DNA from: CPC320 sp002336405
Lineage (GTDB): Bacteria > Pseudomonadota > Alphaproteobacteria > Rhodobacterales > Rhodobacteraceae
Assembly: GCA_949372595.1 (NCBI GenBank)
Contig: CASIAN010000010.1
Span: forward strand, 10,875-74,874
Length of the DNA stretch: 64,000 bases
Direction of reading: 5' to 3'
Under the pieces are notes generated by a model. The model searched no databases, was not told the origin of the DNA, and worked only from the letters and a program-made list of their open reading frames with translations. This document shows, piece after piece, positions 63,574-64,000 of the stretch (the stretch's first letter is position 1; every line of letters begins with the position of its first letter). Made by a program: the position numbers and the translations under genes.

Positions 63574-64000
63574 TCAGGCCAAGCGACGGTCGAGGTCCAT
63601 CAGCGCGTCGATGAAACACTTGAGGGGGGCCCAGGCAACACCCGCACCGACCTGACCGCTGCCGTCTGAAATATGAATGATGCCAGTGTTCACCGCTGGG
63701 GTGACCGAAAGTTCGGCCACTTTACGTACATCCACCCCCAAAGGCGTTCCGATGTTATCCAGAATTGGCAGGCGGAAGCGGATGCTTTCGCCCGCACAGA
63801 TCCGCTGCATACTGCGGGTTGCGGCAATGGCGTCTGACATTCTGCCACCAAGGAATCCTGCCACCGCAGGAGAGTTTGCCGCGGCGGGACCACCCAGACC
63901 TATCAATTCAAGAACGGCACTATCTCCTATATCTGGTGCGCTGGTTTCGGGGCCCTGACCGGGATAGTAAAGGGCATCCTGAATGGGCGGGGATGCCGTG
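63574..64000 (-). CDS. DUF1116 protein, AllG-like, C-terminal part (runs off right edge)
   Basis: The frame is open to the window edge. It reads DALYYPGQGPETSAPDIGDSAVLEL, then IGLGGPAAANSPAVAGFLGGR and the C-terminal AVNTGIIHISDGSGQVGAGVAWAP, matching DUF1116 (YlbE/AllG) subunits. With the DUF2877 gene it forms an AllGH-like pair; AllF and a carbamate kinase would be expected beyond the edge. Confidence 0.85.
   Translation of the reverse strand, partial: TASPPIQDALYYPGQGPETSAPDIGDSAVLELIGLGGPAAANSPAVAGFLGGRMSDAIAATRSMQRICAGESIRFRLPILDNIGTPLGVDVRKVAELSVTPAVNTGIIHISDGSGQVGAGVAWAPLKCFIDALMDLDRRLA

Noticed and set aside
1..64000. CRISPR arrays, tRNA and rRNA genes
   Set aside because: No regularly spaced direct repeats, no cloverleaf-compatible segments and no ribosomal RNA sequence were recognised by reading.

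Overview
The window looks like a chromosomal segment of a marine alphaproteobacterium of the Roseobacter group (Rhodobacteraceae). This rests on gene order and protein resemblance, with base composition only moderately GC-rich. Diagnostic blocks are dusB-ntrB-ntrC-ntrY-ntrX-trkA-trkH-hfq-hflX, pyrH-frr-uppS-cdsA-rseP-bamA-skp-fabZ-lpxA-lpxI-lpxB, and an NtrC without the sigma-54 contact loop. The moderate GC resembles the pelagic RCA/Planktomarina type, but that assignment is inference. I saw no rRNA, tRNA or CRISPR array.

Layout. 1-3.8 kb: hpt, a RatA/COQ10-like protein, a solitary ammonium channel gene, a frameshifted cinA and pgpA. 4-15.8 kb: the nitrogen two-component cluster, potassium uptake genes, hfq and hflX. 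15.9-17.6 kb: a decayed IS66-type element with foreign mobile-element fragments inside it. 17.6-21.1 kb: a penicillin-acylase family hydrolase and a beta-hydroxyacid dehydrogenase. 21.1-24.8 kb: RNase E with a long leader and double terminators. 25-30 kb: tusA, ccdA, an alpha/beta-hydrolase-like protein coupled to a cytochrome P450, and a CorC-type CBS membrane protein. 30.2-36 kb: xerD with two uncharacterised envelope genes, aroK-aroB, ssb and a lytic transglycosylase. 36-48.1 kb: miaA, then the translation/envelope/lipid A operon, whose last gene lpxB carries a frameshift. 48-55.6 kb: an IalB-like protein, a complete branched-chain amino acid transporter operon with an extra 35-codon gene inside it, and a GlxA-type regulator. 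55.7-64 kb: class II DAHP synthase, a PAS_5-like protein, yicC-gmk-gamma carbonic anhydrase-transsulfuration enzyme, a PhoR-like kinase, and a DUF2877-DUF1116 (AllH-AllG-like) pair running off the right edge.

The most interesting pattern is an absence. In related Rhodobacteraceae ispDF lies next to dusB and dxr lies between cdsA and rseP. Here both places hold only about 220 bp without a recognisable gene, while two isoprenoid users (uppS, miaA) are intact. This may mean the MEP pathway has been replaced or relocated. Other points of interest are the small gene inside the liv operon, two clear single-frame disruptions (cinA, lpxB), and two genes with anomalous starts (pgpA, ntrY). Together these four suggest either base-level sequence errors or real small indels.
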